64,000 nt of DNA, taken from positions 4,960,001 to 5,024,000 of the forward strand of contig NZ_CP151275.1 of assembly GCF_038235435.1 (NCBI RefSeq), given 5' to 3'. Position 1 is the stretch's first letter; the number at the start of each line of letters is the position of its first letter. This document shows, piece after piece, positions 1-9,007 of this stretch. Source of the stretch: Niveibacterium sp. SC-1 (GTDB taxonomy: Bacteria > Pseudomonadota > Gammaproteobacteria > Burkholderiales > Rhodocyclaceae). The position numbers were made by a program, and so were the translations under genes. Below the pieces are notes generated by a model. The model did not search any database and was not told the origin of the DNA. It was given only the letters and a program-made list of their open reading frames with translations.

Positions 1-437
1 AAACGCAACTGCGCCGCAACGTAGCCCGTGTATTCGCGCACCGTGGGGAGCGCCACGATGTTGATGCCCACGCGCTGGTAGGCAAGCTTGAGCATGGGGA
101 TCACCACGACCGGCGTCCAGTAGCCCGAGGCGAGCCCGCCGAAGGCGCCGAGCTGGGCGTTGAAGCCTTCCGGCGTGCCCCAGCTGAAGGGCATCCACTG
201 CGCACCGGCGTAGAAGGTGTCCTTCTCGTAGCTGTTCTTGTAGTAGCCCGCGGCATAGACCAGCGGGATCTCGTCGTCGGGGCGCTCCCAGCCGATGCCG
301 GGGTTGTTGCCGCGCAGCTCGTCACGCCGCTCGAAGTGATAGGCCACCCCGGAGACGACCAGCCAGTCATGCGCCGAAGCGCTGGCGGAGAAGAGGGTGG
401 CGAGGACAAGGACGCAGGCGACGGCGAAGGACTTCAT
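1..437 (-). CDS. Secreted outer-membrane-type protein, unknown function (C-terminus at window edge)
   Basis: The first 145 residues are visible and the reading frame runs off the left edge. Residues 1-22 form a clear signal peptide (short basic start, hydrophobic core, cut after SASASA). The mature part is rich in aromatic and Gly residues with alternating hydrophobic stretches and the last visible codons read QLR followed by TT-, so it may end in Phe like many outer-membrane beta-barrels. I do not recognise the family. It lies 107 bases downstream of the SDR gene on the same strand. A small barrel or periplasmic protein is the best inference. Confidence 0.6.
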   Translation of the reverse strand, partial: MKSFAVACVLVLATLFSASASAHDWLVVSGVAYHFERRDELRGNNPGIGWERPDDEIPLVYAAGYYKNSYEKDTFYAGAQWMPFSWGTPEGFNAQLGAFGGLASGYWTPVVVIPMLKLAYQRVGINIVALPTVREYTGYVAAQLR

Positions 438-544
438 GCGGAAGGGCTGGGTGCGGACACAAAGGCCCGCACTCTAACCCGCCCGCCTGACGCCCGCGCG
501 TCAGTGGACGCCCTATCTGCTCGACTGCGCGCCCAACACCGCGC

Positions 545-1279
545 TCAGCAAAGCGCCTCGTTCATGGTGCGCATCTGGATCTCGATGATCCGCGCGCCCG
601 GGGACTGGGTGCAGGCGAGCAGCACCGCGCCGGCCACGTCCTCGGCCTCCAGCCAACCGGACTTCTCGACGATTGCCTCGGTGCGGCCAGTGCCCAGCGC
701 GAACTCGGTCTTCACGCCGCCCGGGCAGATCGCACCAACCTTGATGCCGTGCGGGCGCAGCTCCTTGTCCAGCGCCTGGGCCATGCCGACCTGGGCGAAC
801 TTGGTGCCGCAATAGACCGACTCGCCCGCGAAGCCGTAGACGCCGGCCATGGAGGAGATCATCAGGATCGTGCCCTGCTTGCGTTCGATCATGTGTGGCA
901 CGGCGTGGCGGGTGAAGAGGAAGGTCGAGCGCACGTTGGTGTCGAACATCGCCTCGTAGTCGGCCAGGGTGGTGTCGGCGAGGTTCTTGTAGATGCCGAT
1001 GCCGGTGTTGTTCACGAGGATGTCGAGCGCGCCGAAGGCTTCGATCGCGCGGGCCACGCAGGCCTTGGCGGTGGCTTCTTCGCGCACGTCGCCGACCACG
1101 ATCTCCGCCTTGCCGCCGAGCGCGACGATCTTCGCGGCGAGTTCCTGCAGGCGTTCCGCGCGGCGCGCGGTGATGACGATGTTGGCACCCTCGCCGGCCA
1201 GCGCCAGCGCGCTGGCGCGGCCGATGCCGGCGGAAGCGCCGGTGATGAGGGCGGTCTTGCCCTGGAGTCGTGCAGCCAT
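545..1279 (-). CDS. SDR family NAD(P)-dependent oxidoreductase
   Basis: A 244-residue classical short-chain dehydrogenase. The cofactor motif TGASAGIG sits at residues 13-20, an Arg-Arg pair at 39-40 follows the second strand and favours NADP, the NNxG motif appears as NNTG at 90-93, and the catalytic set is Ser142/143, Tyr156 and Lys160 (YCGTK). The length and motifs match 3-ketoacyl-ACP reductase or clavulanate-dehydrogenase-like members; the substrate cannot be read from sequence. It follows phaC on the same strand, but an intrinsic terminator and a 12-base palindrome lie between them, so it probably has its own promoter. It could be an acetoacetyl-CoA reductase, but nothing specific supports that. 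Confidence 0.85.
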   Translation of the reverse strand: MAARLQGKTALITGASAGIGRASALALAGEGANIVITARRAERLQELAAKIVALGGKAEIVVGDVREEATAKACVARAIEAFGALDILVNNTGIGIYKNLADTTLADYEAMFDTNVRSTFLFTRHAVPHMIERKQGTILMISSMAGVYGFAGESVYCGTKFAQVGMAQALDKELRPHGIKVGAICPGGVKTEFALGTGRTEAIVEKSGWLEAEDVAGAVLLACTQSPGARIIEIQMRTMNEALC

Positions 1280-1322
1280 GTTCGATGTCTCCTTTGGTGG
1301 AATGCGAGCCTGAAGCCGGAAC

Positions 1323-1334
1323 GTAATCGATTAC
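1323..1334. promoter_or_regulatory. Perfect 12-base palindrome upstream of the SDR gene
   Basis: GTAATCGATTAC is a perfect palindrome 44-55 bases before the SDR start, in the only AT-rich patch of this spacer. Its position suits an operator for a homodimeric regulator. No regulator gene is adjacent. Confidence 0.35.
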
Positions 1335-1385
1335 CTTCAGATCATAATCTCCGTCCCGCCTCCCTGCATAGACCCACAGGGGACA

Positions 1386-1414
1386 AAGAAAAAGGACGCC
1401 CGCAGGCGCCCTTT
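1386..1414 (-). terminator. Intrinsic terminator of the MBL-phaC operon
   Basis: On the minus strand a 10-base stem (AAAGGGCGCC paired with GGCGTCCTTT, one G-U pair) closes a 4-base loop and is followed by a U-rich run (TTTTTCTT). It lies 33 bases past the phaC stop. Confidence 0.75.
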
Positions 1415-1446
1415 CGTCAGGCTGGCAATCGCTCGCGAAACGGGCC

Positions 1447-3285
1447 TCAGGCGGCCTTCTTCGTCTTGTCCAGGCGCGCCTTCACGAAGCTGCCGGGCGC
1501 ATCTTCCAGCGCCTTGAGCTTGCCCTTGGCCGGATCGCGCGCCGGCACGGTCTCGCTGTCCTGGGTGTCCAGCCAGGCCTTCCAGTCGGTCCACCAGGAG
1601 CCGGGATGCTGGGTCGCGCCAGCGTGCCAGTCATCCGGGTCCTCGGGCAGGGTCTTGGCGTCGTTGATCCAGAAGCCGTACTTGTTGGCGGCCGGCGGAT
1701 TGACGATGCCGGCGATATGGCCGGAGCCGCCCAGCACGAAGCGCTTGTTGGTGCTGCCAAAGACGCGCGCGCCCTTGTAGGTGGTCTTCCAGGGCGCGAT
1801 ATGGTCTTCCACCGTGGAGATGAAGTAGCTCGGGATCTTGATCGTCGAGAGATCGATGTCCGTGCCGTCGATCTGGATGCCGCAGGGCTTCACCAGGTCG
1901 TTGTCGATGTACATGCGGCGCAGGTAGAAGCTGTGCATCTTCGCCGGCATGCGGGTGGAATCCGAGTTCCAGTAGAGCAGGTCGAAGGGGAAGGGATCGC
2001 GGCCCATCAGGTAGTTGTTCACCACGAAGGACCAGATCAGGTCGTTGGAGCGCAGCAGGTTGAAGGTGTTGGCCATCTCGCTGCCTTCCAGGTAGCCGCG
2101 CTCGGCCATCTTCTTCTCGAGGTTGGCGACCTGTGCGTCGTCGACGAACACGCCCAGTTCACCCGGCGCGGAGAAGTCGGTCAGCGTGGTGAAGAAGGTC
2201 GCCGAGGCGATGCGCTTGTCCTTCTTCGCCGCCATGTAGGCGAGCGAGGTGGCGAGCAGGGTGCCACCCAGGCAATAGGCGGCGGCGTTGATCTCCTTCT
2301 CGCCGGTCTGCTTCTCGATCGCGTCGACCGCGGCGAGGATGCCGTCCTTCACATAGTCGTCGAAGCCCTTGGTCGCGAGCTGTTCGTCCGGGTTCACCCA
2401 GGAAACGACGAACACGGTCTGGCCCTGGTCCACCGCCCACTTGATCAGCGAGTTCTTCTCGCGCAGGTCGAGGATGTAGTACTTGTTGATCCAGGGCGGC
2501 ACGATCAAGAGCGGCCGCTTGGCCACGTTCTCGGTGGTCGGCGTGTACTGGATCAGCTGCATCAGCTCGGTCTGGGCCACGACCTTGCCCGGCGTGGTGG
2601 CGACGTTCTTGCCCAGCTCGAAGGCGCTGGTGTCGGTCATCTTGACCTTGAGCTGGCCGTCGCCGTCCTCGATGTCACGCAAGAGGTTGTTGAGCCCGCG
2701 CACCAGGTTTTGCCCGCCGGTACGCACGGTCTCGCGGAAGACCTCCGGATTGGTGAGCGCGAAGTTGGTGGGCGAGAGCGCATCCATGTACTGGCGGGTG
2801 AAGAAGTTCACCTTCTTGCGTGCGATCTCGTCCAGGCCTTCGACGCTGCTCACCACGTCATGGACGTGGCGGGCGGAGATCAGGTAGCTCTGCTTGATGT
2901 AGTCGAAAAGGAAATGGTCCTGCCATTCCTGGTCGCGGAAGCGCTTGTCGTCCTTGGCGGGTGCGGCCACCGGCGCGCCCGACATGCCGAGGAAGCGCAT
3001 CCAGGAGTGCTGCCACAGGGCCATGTAGTCCCAGGCAAGGTTCATGTTGGCCTGCGCGAGCTTGTAGGGATTGGCCATCAGACGACTGGCCATCTCCATG
3101 AAAGCCTGCGCGATGCCGAACTCGTCGTCCGGCGGCGTGATCCCGCGGCTCATCTGCCGCTTGAGGTGCTCGCCGAGCAGGCGTGCCGAACGCTGCGCGA
3201 CCTCGGCATAGGTTTTGGCGACTGCCTTGGGATCCGGGAGCTCCAGGGCTTCGGCCGGCTTGTCGGTTTGCTTGGCTGCAGACAT
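1447..3285 (-). CDS. phaC: Class I poly(3-hydroxyalkanoate) synthase
   Basis: Polymerises hydroxyacyl-CoA into PHA storage granules. At 612 residues it has class I length. The N-terminal PhaC domain covers roughly 80-270, followed by the alpha/beta-hydrolase core. The catalytic triad is visible: Cys338 in AYCLGG, Asp494 in VEDHIAPW and His523 in GSGHIAG; the usual tryptophan after the Asp box is present. The lipase-like box is normally G-x-C-x-G-G, so Ala replaces the first Gly here. It begins six bases after an MBL-fold hydrolase gene and is almost certainly co-transcribed with it. No phaA, phaB, phasin or phaR is adjacent. The start codon at 3285 is the first ATG of the frame. Confidence 0.95.
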   Translation of the reverse strand: MSAAKQTDKPAEALELPDPKAVAKTYAEVAQRSARLLGEHLKRQMSRGITPPDDEFGIAQAFMEMASRLMANPYKLAQANMNLAWDYMALWQHSWMRFLGMSGAPVAAPAKDDKRFRDQEWQDHFLFDYIKQSYLISARHVHDVVSSVEGLDEIARKKVNFFTRQYMDALSPTNFALTNPEVFRETVRTGGQNLVRGLNNLLRDIEDGDGQLKVKMTDTSAFELGKNVATTPGKVVAQTELMQLIQYTPTTENVAKRPLLIVPPWINKYYILDLREKNSLIKWAVDQGQTVFVVSWVNPDEQLATKGFDDYVKDGILAAVDAIEKQTGEKEINAAAYCLGGTLLATSLAYMAAKKDKRIASATFFTTLTDFSAPGELGVFVDDAQVANLEKKMAERGYLEGSEMANTFNLLRSNDLIWSFVVNNYLMGRDPFPFDLLYWNSDSTRMPAKMHSFYLRRMYIDNDLVKPCGIQIDGTDIDLSTIKIPSYFISTVEDHIAPWKTTYKGARVFGSTNKRFVLGGSGHIAGIVNPPAANKYGFWINDAKTLPEDPDDWHAGATQHPGSWWTDWKAWLDTQDSETVPARDPAKGKLKALEDAPGSFVKARLDKTKKAA

Positions 3286-3291
3286 GGACGC

Positions 3292-4338
3292 TTACTCCAC
3301 CAGGGGCCGCAAGGCGGCGGTTTTTTCGAAACGCAGGACATCACCTTCGTCGGCCACGGGGCGGATCAGCCCGCGGGCGGCGAGGTGGTTGAGATGGGCG
3401 ATCGCCTCGCCCATGGCGAACATCAATTGGTGCCGGTCCAGCTCGCGCGGGAAGAGCACGGGCAGGAGTTCGGCCGCACTCTTCGGTTGGGTCAGTGCGG
3501 CGACCAGTTCGCCACAACGGGCCTCATGGTGGGCGGCAAGCTGGCGTACGCGCAAGGCCGCGCCGCGGAACGGCCGGCCGTGCGAGGGCAGGACCAGGGT
3601 GTTTTCGGGCAGGGCGGCAAAACGCGCGACCGAGGTCAGGTAGCGCGTCACCGCATCTTCCTGCGGCATGTTGAGCGGCGCGCTCACATTGGTGGAGATG
3701 CGCGGCAGCAGCATGTCGCCGGAGATCAGCACCTCGTCCTGCGCACAGTAGAAGGCCAGGTGTTCGGCGGAGTGGCCATAGCCGGCGATGACTTCCCAGC
3801 TGCGGCCGCCCAGTTCCAGCGTGTCGCCGTCGATCAGGCGCAGGAAGCTGCGCGGCAGTTCGGGCACGCCGCGGGCGTACACATTGCCGCGGGTTTCCTG
3901 GGCGTCGGCCCGCACGGCATCCAGGCCGTGGCGGCGGAAGTAGTTGGCCATCGAGGTGGCGCCGTGGCCGGCGCCGTTGTCGCGCATGGCGTGTGCCCAC
4001 AGGTATTCGCCCAGGCTCGCATACACCGGGATCCCGAAGCGCTGCGCCAGCCAGGCCGCATTGCCGATATGGTCCGGATGGGCATGGGTCAGGACGATCC
4101 GCGTGAGCGGCCTCTCCAGCACCGCCAGCACGCCTTCCCAGAGGTCGCGGGTGGTGGCATCGCCATAGCCGGTGTCGACCAGGGCATAGCCATCGGCTTC
4201 CTCGATCAGCCACAGATTGATGTGATCCAGCGCGAAAGGCAGCGGAAAGCGCAGCCAGCGCACGCCGGGCGCCACGCGGGCGAGCGCGCCGGCCACGGGC
4301 GTGACATCAAAAGGGAAGCTGAGGAAGTCGCGGTGCAT
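3292..4338 (-). CDS. MBL-fold metallo-hydrolase (glyoxalase II / beta-lactamase-like)
   Basis: A metallo-beta-lactamase-fold hydrolase with the di-metal motif HAHPDH at residues 85-90, a later His in the GYGHSAEH segment and an Asp in SGDMLLP, all in the expected order. The C-terminal ~90 residues look like the winged-helix extension seen in the LACTB2-like branch. An upstream in-frame GTG at 4365 would add nine residues; neither start has a good ribosome site, and I chose the ATG. The stop is six bases before phaC, so the two form an operon. A role in hydrolysing acyl-CoA or another thioester near PHA synthesis is plausible but only inferred from position. Confidence 0.85.
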   Translation of the reverse strand: MHRDFLSFPFDVTPVAGALARVAPGVRWLRFPLPFALDHINLWLIEEADGYALVDTGYGDATTRDLWEGVLAVLERPLTRIVLTHAHPDHIGNAAWLAQRFGIPVYASLGEYLWAHAMRDNGAGHGATSMANYFRRHGLDAVRADAQETRGNVYARGVPELPRSFLRLIDGDTLELGGRSWEVIAGYGHSAEHLAFYCAQDEVLISGDMLLPRISTNVSAPLNMPQEDAVTRYLTSVARFAALPENTLVLPSHGRPFRGAALRVRQLAAHHEARCGELVAALTQPKSAAELLPVLFPRELDRHQLMFAMGEAIAHLNHLAARGLIRPVADEGDVLRFEKTAALRPLVE

Positions 4339-4438
4339 GGGTCGTTTCGGGTGCGCCTGGCTCACTTCCAGTGTAACGCTGTTCGGTCGGGAATGCTGCG
4401 GTGCCGCAAGTACGTCATGAGCCCGTCACACGGTAGTT

Positions 4439-4467
4439 TTGATTGCATCCCGCCGCTCGCGTAGCAT
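4439..4467 (+). promoter_or_regulatory. Probable sigma-70 promoter of the yegD-like gene
   Basis: TTGATT (4439-4444) and TAGCAT (4462-4467) are separated by exactly 17 bases and match four of six consensus bases each by eye. The -10 ends 28 bases before the Hsp70-like start codon. Confidence 0.5.
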
Positions 4468-4495
4468 CGCGTGCCCCACGCGTTTTGAGCTTCAC

Positions 4496-5761
4496 ATGTC
4501 TGTTTCTCCCGCCCGCGCCTGCGGCATCGACTTCGGCACCTCCAACTCCACCGTGGGCTGGCTGCGCCCGGAGGCCGGCGCACTGATTCCGCTGGAAGAC
4601 GGCAAGGTCACCCTGCCCTCGGCCGTATTCTTCAACGCGGACGAGGACACGACCTGTTTCGGCCGCGCCGCGCTGGCCGAATACCTGGACGGCTACGAAG
4701 GCCGCCTGATGCGGGCGCTCAAGAGCCTGCTCGGCTCCAGCCTGATCGACGGCAGCACCGAAGTGCTGGGCCGCCAGCTCTCCTATCGCGAGCTGCTGCG
4801 CCAGTTCATCGGCGAGCTCAAGACCCGCGCGGAAGGCTTTGCCGGCCGCCGCTTCGAGGCGGCGGTGCTGGGCCGCCCGGTGCATTTCGTGGACGACGAC
4901 GAGGACGCCGACCGCCGCGCCCAGGACACCCTGGGCGAGATCGCGCGCAGCGTGGGTTTCACCGAGATCGCCTTCCAGTTCGAGCCGATCGCCGCGGCCT
5001 TCCACTACGAACAGGACCTCGCCCGCGAAGAGCTGGTGCTGATCGTCGACATCGGCGGCGGTACCGCCGACTTCTCCATCGTACGGCTCTCGCCCGAACG
5101 GGCAAAGCGGGTCGAGCGGCGCGAGGACCTGCTCGCCAACGCCGGCGTGCATATCGGCGGCACCGATTTCGACCGCGCGCTCAGCCTCGCCGAGGTGATG
5201 CCGCTGCTGGGCATGAACAGCCAGAAGAAGAGCGGCATCGAGATCCCCTCCGCACCCTTCTTCCGGCTGGCGACCTGGCACCTGATCAACTTCAGCTACA
5301 CCCGCGCGGCCTGGAACGAGCTGCAGGAGATCTACCGCGACGCCGCCGAGCGCGACAAGCTGGACCGCCTGCTCAACACCGTGAGCCAGCGTGACGGCCA
5401 CTGGCTTGCGCTGCAGGTGGAACAGGCCAAGATCGGCCTTTCCGGACAGGAGTGCGTGAGCCTGGAGCTGGACCGCATCGCGCGCGCGCCGCTCGCACAC
5501 ACGATAGACCGCGCCGCCATGGACGCCGCCCTGGCGCCCCTGACCACGCGGGTGCGCGACACCGTGGCGCAGACGCTGGCCGGGGCCGGCGTGCCCGCGA
5601 GCCGCATCGACACGGTCTTCTTCACTGGCGGCTCGTCCGGCATCTCGCTCCTGCGCAAGCAGATCGCCGAGTTGCTGCCCGACGCCCGCGCGGTGGAGGG
5701 CGACCTTTTCGGCAGCATTGGCGCCGGCCTGGCGGTCGAGGCCGCGCGCCGCTTCGGCTGA
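4496..5761 (+). CDS. yegD: Hsp70 family protein, YegD-like
   Basis: An actin/Hsp70-fold ATPase of 421 residues that lacks the C-terminal substrate-binding domain of DnaK. The phosphate-1 motif [10 protein letters not shown] is at the N-terminus, phosphate-2 appears as [11 protein letters not shown], and the adenosine motif as FFTGGSSG near the C-terminus. Family members such as E. coli YegD are of similar size and their client is not settled. The frame opens earlier at 4439, but the Hsp70 core begins at 4496 and the promoter-like hexamers overlap the upstream part, so 4496 is the better start. It is divergent from the MBL-phaC pair. Confidence 0.9.
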   Translation: MSVSPARACGIDFGTSNSTVGWLRPEAGALIPLEDGKVTLPSAVFFNADEDTTCFGRAALAEYLDGYEGRLMRALKSLLGSSLIDGSTEVLGRQLSYRELLRQFIGELKTRAEGFAGRRFEAAVLGRPVHFVDDDEDADRRAQDTLGEIARSVGFTEIAFQFEPIAAAFHYEQDLAREELVLIVDIGGGTADFSIVRLSPERAKRVERREDLLANAGVHIGGTDFDRALSLAEVMPLLGMNSQKKSGIEIPSAPFFRLATWHLINFSYTRAAWNELQEIYRDAAERDKLDRLLNTVSQRDGHWLALQVEQAKIGLSGQECVSLELDRIARAPLAHTIDRAAMDAALAPLTTRVRDTVAQTLAGAGVPASRIDTVFFTGGSSGISLLRKQIAELLPDARAVEGDLFGSIGAGLAVEAARRFG

Positions 5762-5904
5762 AGCCGCGACGCCCCGGCCCGGCGGCTCAGTCCGGAAGCT
5801 CAGTCCGGAAGAATTCCACCGCGCTGCCGCGGCCGCTTTCCGGCTGTAGCATCCAGCCGCTAAGATCGCTGCGCAGGCTTCCCTTGCCGATGAGGAGCGC
5901 AGCG

Positions 5905-7071
5905 ATGGCCGGACTGGATTTCGCGCTGGGAGAAACCCTGGACATGTTGCGCGACGCGGTGCACGCGTTCGCGCAGGAAGAGATCGCGCCGCGCGCGGCC
6001 GAGATCGATCGCAACGACCAGTTCCCGATGGACCTCTGGCGCAAGTTCGGCGCGCTCGGCGTGCTGGGCATCACCGCCAGCGAGGAGTTCGGCGGCGCGG
6101 GCCTGGGCTACCTGGCCCACATCGTGGCGATGGAAGAGATCTCGCGCGCCTCCGCCAGCGTCGGCCTTTCCTATGCCGCGCATTCGAACCTGTGCGTGAA
6201 CCAGATCCAGCGCAAGGGCAACGACGAGCAGCGCACCCGCTACTTGCCGCGCCTGATCAGCGGCGAGCATGTGGGCGCGCTGGCGATGAGCGAGCCAGAC
6301 GCCGGCTCCGACGTGGTGAGCATGCGGCTCGCCGCCCGTCGCCGCAACGGCGACTACATCCTCAACGGCAGCAAGATGTGGATCACCAACGGCCCGGATG
6401 CGGACGTGCTGGTGGTCTATGCCAAGACCGACCCCGCCGCGGGCGCACGCGGCATCACCGCCTTCGTGGTCGAGAAGGGCATGCCGGGTTTCTCGGTCGC
6501 GCAGAAGCTCGACAAGCTGGGGATGCGCGGTTCGCACACCGGCGAGCTGGTGTTCACCGACTGCATCGTGCCGGGTGACCATGTGCTCGGTGGCGAGGGG
6601 CATGGCGTCGAGGTGCTGATGAGCGGCCTGGACTACGAACGCGCCGTACTCGCCGCCGGCCCGTTGGGCATCATGGCGGCCTGCATGGACGTGGTGTTGC
6701 CCTATGTGCATGAGCGCCAGCAGTTCGGCCAGGCGATCGGCGAGTTCCAGCTGATGCAGGGCAAGCTCGCCGACATGTATTCCACCTGGCAGGCCTGCCG
6801 CGCCTACGTGTATGCGGTGGGCGCGGCCTGCGACCGCGGCGAGCACAGCCGCAGCCTGCGCAAGGACGCCGCCGGCGCCATCCTCTACGCCGCGGAGAAG
6901 GCCACCTGGATGGCGGGCGAAGCGATCCAGACCCTGGGCGGCAACGGCTATGTGCAGGACTATCCGACCGGCCGCCTGTGGCGCGACGCCAAGCTCTACG
7001 AGATCGGCGCCGGCACCAGCGAGATCCGCCGCATGCTGATCGGCCGCGAGCTCTTCGAAGAAAGCCGCTGA
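5905..7071 (+). CDS. liuA: Isovaleryl-CoA dehydrogenase
   Basis: An FAD-dependent acyl-CoA dehydrogenase of 388 residues that converts isovaleryl-CoA to 3-methylcrotonyl-CoA in leucine breakdown. The FAD/substrate motif [10 protein letters not shown] is at about 127-136 and the C-terminal GGNGY segment is present. Glu245 in [12 protein letters not shown] sits where isovaleryl-CoA dehydrogenases carry their catalytic base, unlike most acyl-CoA dehydrogenases, which use a C-terminal Glu; this supports the specific call. An AGGAG ribosome site eight bases ahead fixes the start at 5905 rather than the ATG at 5890. Its pathway partners lie 42 kb away in the 47.8-52.0 kb operon. The liuB and liuC genes are absent here. 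Confidence 0.92.
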   Translation: MAGLDFALGETLDMLRDAVHAFAQEEIAPRAAEIDRNDQFPMDLWRKFGALGVLGITASEEFGGAGLGYLAHIVAMEEISRASASVGLSYAAHSNLCVNQIQRKGNDEQRTRYLPRLISGEHVGALAMSEPDAGSDVVSMRLAARRRNGDYILNGSKMWITNGPDADVLVVYAKTDPAAGARGITAFVVEKGMPGFSVAQKLDKLGMRGSHTGELVFTDCIVPGDHVLGGEGHGVEVLMSGLDYERAVLAAGPLGIMAACMDVVLPYVHERQQFGQAIGEFQLMQGKLADMYSTWQACRAYVYAVGAACDRGEHSRSLRKDAAGAILYAAEKATWMAGEAIQTLGGNGYVQDYPTGRLWRDAKLYEIGAGTSEIRRMLIGRELFEESR

Positions 7072-7114
7072 ATCCGCCGGCGCTGCCCCAGCGCTCCACT
7101 TCCCACAAGACACG

Positions 7115-7750
7115 ATGCCGCACCGCCCCGACGACATTTCACCGCCTGACCGCCACGCCACTCCTGCTTCCGCTCCTGCTCCCGTTCCAGCCGATCCCCC
7201 ATTGATCCGTCCCGGATGCGCCGGTCTCTTCCGCGGCTTCTTCGCGGTGGGCATCCGCGGCTTCGGCGGCGTGCTGCCCTGGGCACGCCGCATGCTGGTC
7301 GAGGAGCACCGCTGGCTCTCCGAACGTGAGTTCGTCGAGGTGCTCTCGCTGGGACAGGTCCTGCCCGGCCCGAACATCGTCAATCTCGCGGTCGTCGTGG
7401 GCCGCCGCTTTGCCGGCCCGCGCGGCGCCCTCTGCGCCTTCGCCGGCCTGATGACGGCACCGCTGTGCATCGTGTTGCTGCTGGCCGAGCTGTACCGGCG
7501 CGGGGGCGACATCGCCCTGGTGCATCACGCCCTCGCGGGCATCGCCGCGGCGGCCGCCGGCCTGGTACTCGGCACCGGGGCACGCATGGCGCTGCACATG
7601 GAACGGCGCGCCTGGGTGATCGCGCTGGCTCTGCTTACCTTCGGCGGCGTGGCTTTGCTGCGCCTGCCGCTGCTCGGGGTGCTCGGCGTCCTGGCGCCGC
7701 TGGGCATCGTCTGCGCGGTGCGGGACATGTGGGCGGAGCGCCGCGCATGA
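7115..7750 (+). CDS. Chromate transporter family protein, N-terminal-type half
   Basis: A 211-residue membrane protein of the CHR family. After a Pro/Ala-rich cytoplasmic leader of about 35 residues come the family hallmarks FFAVGIRGFGG, a conserved EEHRWLSEREF stretch and LGQVLPGPNIVN, then about five to six hydrophobic segments. In short-chain CHR systems two such half-proteins work as a pair in chromate or sulfate-analogue efflux. Its stop overlaps the start of the second half by four bases (ATGA), so the two are translationally coupled. The substrate is inferred from the family only. Confidence 0.85.
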   Translation: MPHRPDDISPPDRHATPASAPAPVPADPPLIRPGCAGLFRGFFAVGIRGFGGVLPWARRMLVEEHRWLSEREFVEVLSLGQVLPGPNIVNLAVVVGRRFAGPRGALCAFAGLMTAPLCIVLLLAELYRRGGDIALVHHALAGIAAAAAGLVLGTGARMALHMERRAWVIALALLTFGGVALLRLPLLGVLGVLAPLGIVCAVRDMWAERRA

Positions 7751-8274
7751 ATCCGCCGCCACTGCTCACGCTTTTCCTTTCCTGCTGCGCGCTTTCGCTC
7801 GCGGCCGTGGGCGGGGCGAACTCGATCGTGCCGGAGCTGCATCGCCACACAGTCGAGCTCAATCACTGGATGAGCAGCAGCGAGTTCGCCGCGCTCTACG
7901 CGATCGCCTCGACCTCGCCCGGCCCCAACGTGCTGGTGGTGACCCTGATCGGCTGGCAGCTCGCCGGCTACCCCGGCGCGCTGGTCGCGACGCTGGGGAT
8001 CTGCGGGCCCTCCTCCCTGCTCGCCTACGGGCTCTCGCGGGTGTGGGACCGTTTCGCCCACTCACCCTGGCGCCGCGCGATCCAGCGCACGCTGATGCCG
8101 CTGACCATCGGGCTCATCCTCGGCAGCGGCACCCTGCTCACCCGCGCGGCGGCGCAGGACTGGCGCGGCGTCGTGCTCGCCGGCGTGGCCGCCGCCGTCT
8201 ATTGGCGTGGCCGCTTCAATCCGCTGTGGGTGCTGGGCGGTGGGGCGGTGGCCGGCTTGATAGGCGGCATTTGA
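7747..8274 (+). CDS. Chromate transporter family protein, C-terminal-type half
   Basis: A 175-residue membrane protein with the second-half CHR signature: SLAAVGGANSIVPE near the N-terminus and YAIASTSPGPN at about 50, then four to five hydrophobic helices. It starts inside the stop codon of the first half, so the two are made in equal amounts and probably form a heterodimer equivalent to full-length ChrA. The frame is open upstream as far as 7465, but that part overlaps the partner and is not coding. Confidence 0.85.
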   Translation: MNPPPLLTLFLSCCALSLAAVGGANSIVPELHRHTVELNHWMSSSEFAALYAIASTSPGPNVLVVTLIGWQLAGYPGALVATLGICGPSSLLAYGLSRVWDRFAHSPWRRAIQRTLMPLTIGLILGSGTLLTRAAAQDWRGVVLAGVAAAVYWRGRFNPLWVLGGGAVAGLIGGI

Positions 8275-8339
8275 TTCGCGGGGGTATGCGCGTCGCCGCA
8301 GCCCTCTACAATCCACCATCGCATCCCGGGCCCGCCATC

Positions 8340-8945
8340 ATGATCACCTCCCCCGCCGAGCTCTCCGCCCCGCTGATGGAACTGGTCGATCGCATCCGCC
8401 GTGAAGCCACGGTGATCGACAACCAGATCATCAAGATCGATCACTTCCTCAACCACCGGATCGAGCCGCGCTTCATGACGCGCATGGGCCAGGAGCTGGC
8501 CGCGCGGCTGGCGCCCTACCAGCCCGATCTGGTGCTCACCGCGGAGGCAAGCGGCATTGCGCCGGGCGTGGTCACCGCGATCGCGCTGGACGTGCCGGCG
8601 GTGTACGCGAAGAAGTACGCGCCGATGATCGAGCCGCCAGCCTATTCGCGCATCGTCACCTCGCCCACCAAGGGCGGCGAGACGCGCCTGGTGATCGGCA
8701 AGAAATACCTGTGGGAAGGCGCGCGCGTGGTGATCGTCGACGACATCCTGTCCAACGGCCACACCGCGGCCGCGCTGGTGGAGATGGTGCGTGAGGCGGG
8801 CGCCGAGGTGCTGGCGGCGGTCTTCATCATGGAAAAGCACTTCAAGGGCGGACGCGGCCTGCTCGAAGCCATGGACGTGCCGGTCGGCACCCTCGCACAG
8901 GTGCTCTCGGCCACGCCGGAGCATGTGGAGGTGGCGGGCGCCTGA
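8340..8945 (+). CDS. xpt: Xanthine phosphoribosyltransferase (Bacillus Xpt type)
   Basis: A 201-residue type I phosphoribosyltransferase that salvages xanthine to XMP. The PRPP-binding motif VVIVDDILSNGHTA is intact at about 138-151, and the N-terminal region (IIKIDHFLNHRIEP, then AEASGIAP) closely follows Bacillus Xpt. A TACAAT -10-like hexamer lies at 8307-8312, 27 bases before the ATG. The gene is convergent with the AAA ATPase gene and a 14-base hairpin separates them. Adenine phosphoribosyltransferase-like or PurR-like roles are less likely given the N-terminal match. Confidence 0.88.
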   Translation: MITSPAELSAPLMELVDRIRREATVIDNQIIKIDHFLNHRIEPRFMTRMGQELAARLAPYQPDLVLTAEASGIAPGVVTAIALDVPAVYAKKYAPMIEPPAYSRIVTSPTKGGETRLVIGKKYLWEGARVVIVDDILSNGHTAAALVEMVREAGAEVLAAVFIMEKHFKGGRGLLEAMDVPVGTLAQVLSATPEHVEVAGA

Positions 8946-8960
8946 GGGCGCACCCGCCAT

Positions 8961-8995
8961 CCGTGTCGCGACCCGCAGCGAGGGTCGCGACACGG
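8961..8995. terminator. Perfect 14-base hairpin between convergent genes
   Basis: CCGTGTCGCGACCC (8961-8974) pairs completely with 8982-8995 across a 7-base loop. It lies between two convergent stop codons (8945 and 9008) and has no U-run on either side, so it may terminate transcription in both directions or only stabilise 3' ends. Confidence 0.6.
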
Positions 8996-9007
8996 TCTGA
9001 ACGCAAG

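Noticed and set aside
545..1279. SDR gene as phaB of a PHA operon
   Set aside because: A terminator and a palindrome separate it from phaC, and no residue pattern singles out acetoacetyl-CoA reductase.
1606..4464. 952-codon open frame on the plus strand
   Set aside because: It is antisense to phaC and the MBL gene, which have clear catalytic motifs. Its own translation is Val/His/Gly-rich with no recognisable domain, as expected of a high-GC shadow.
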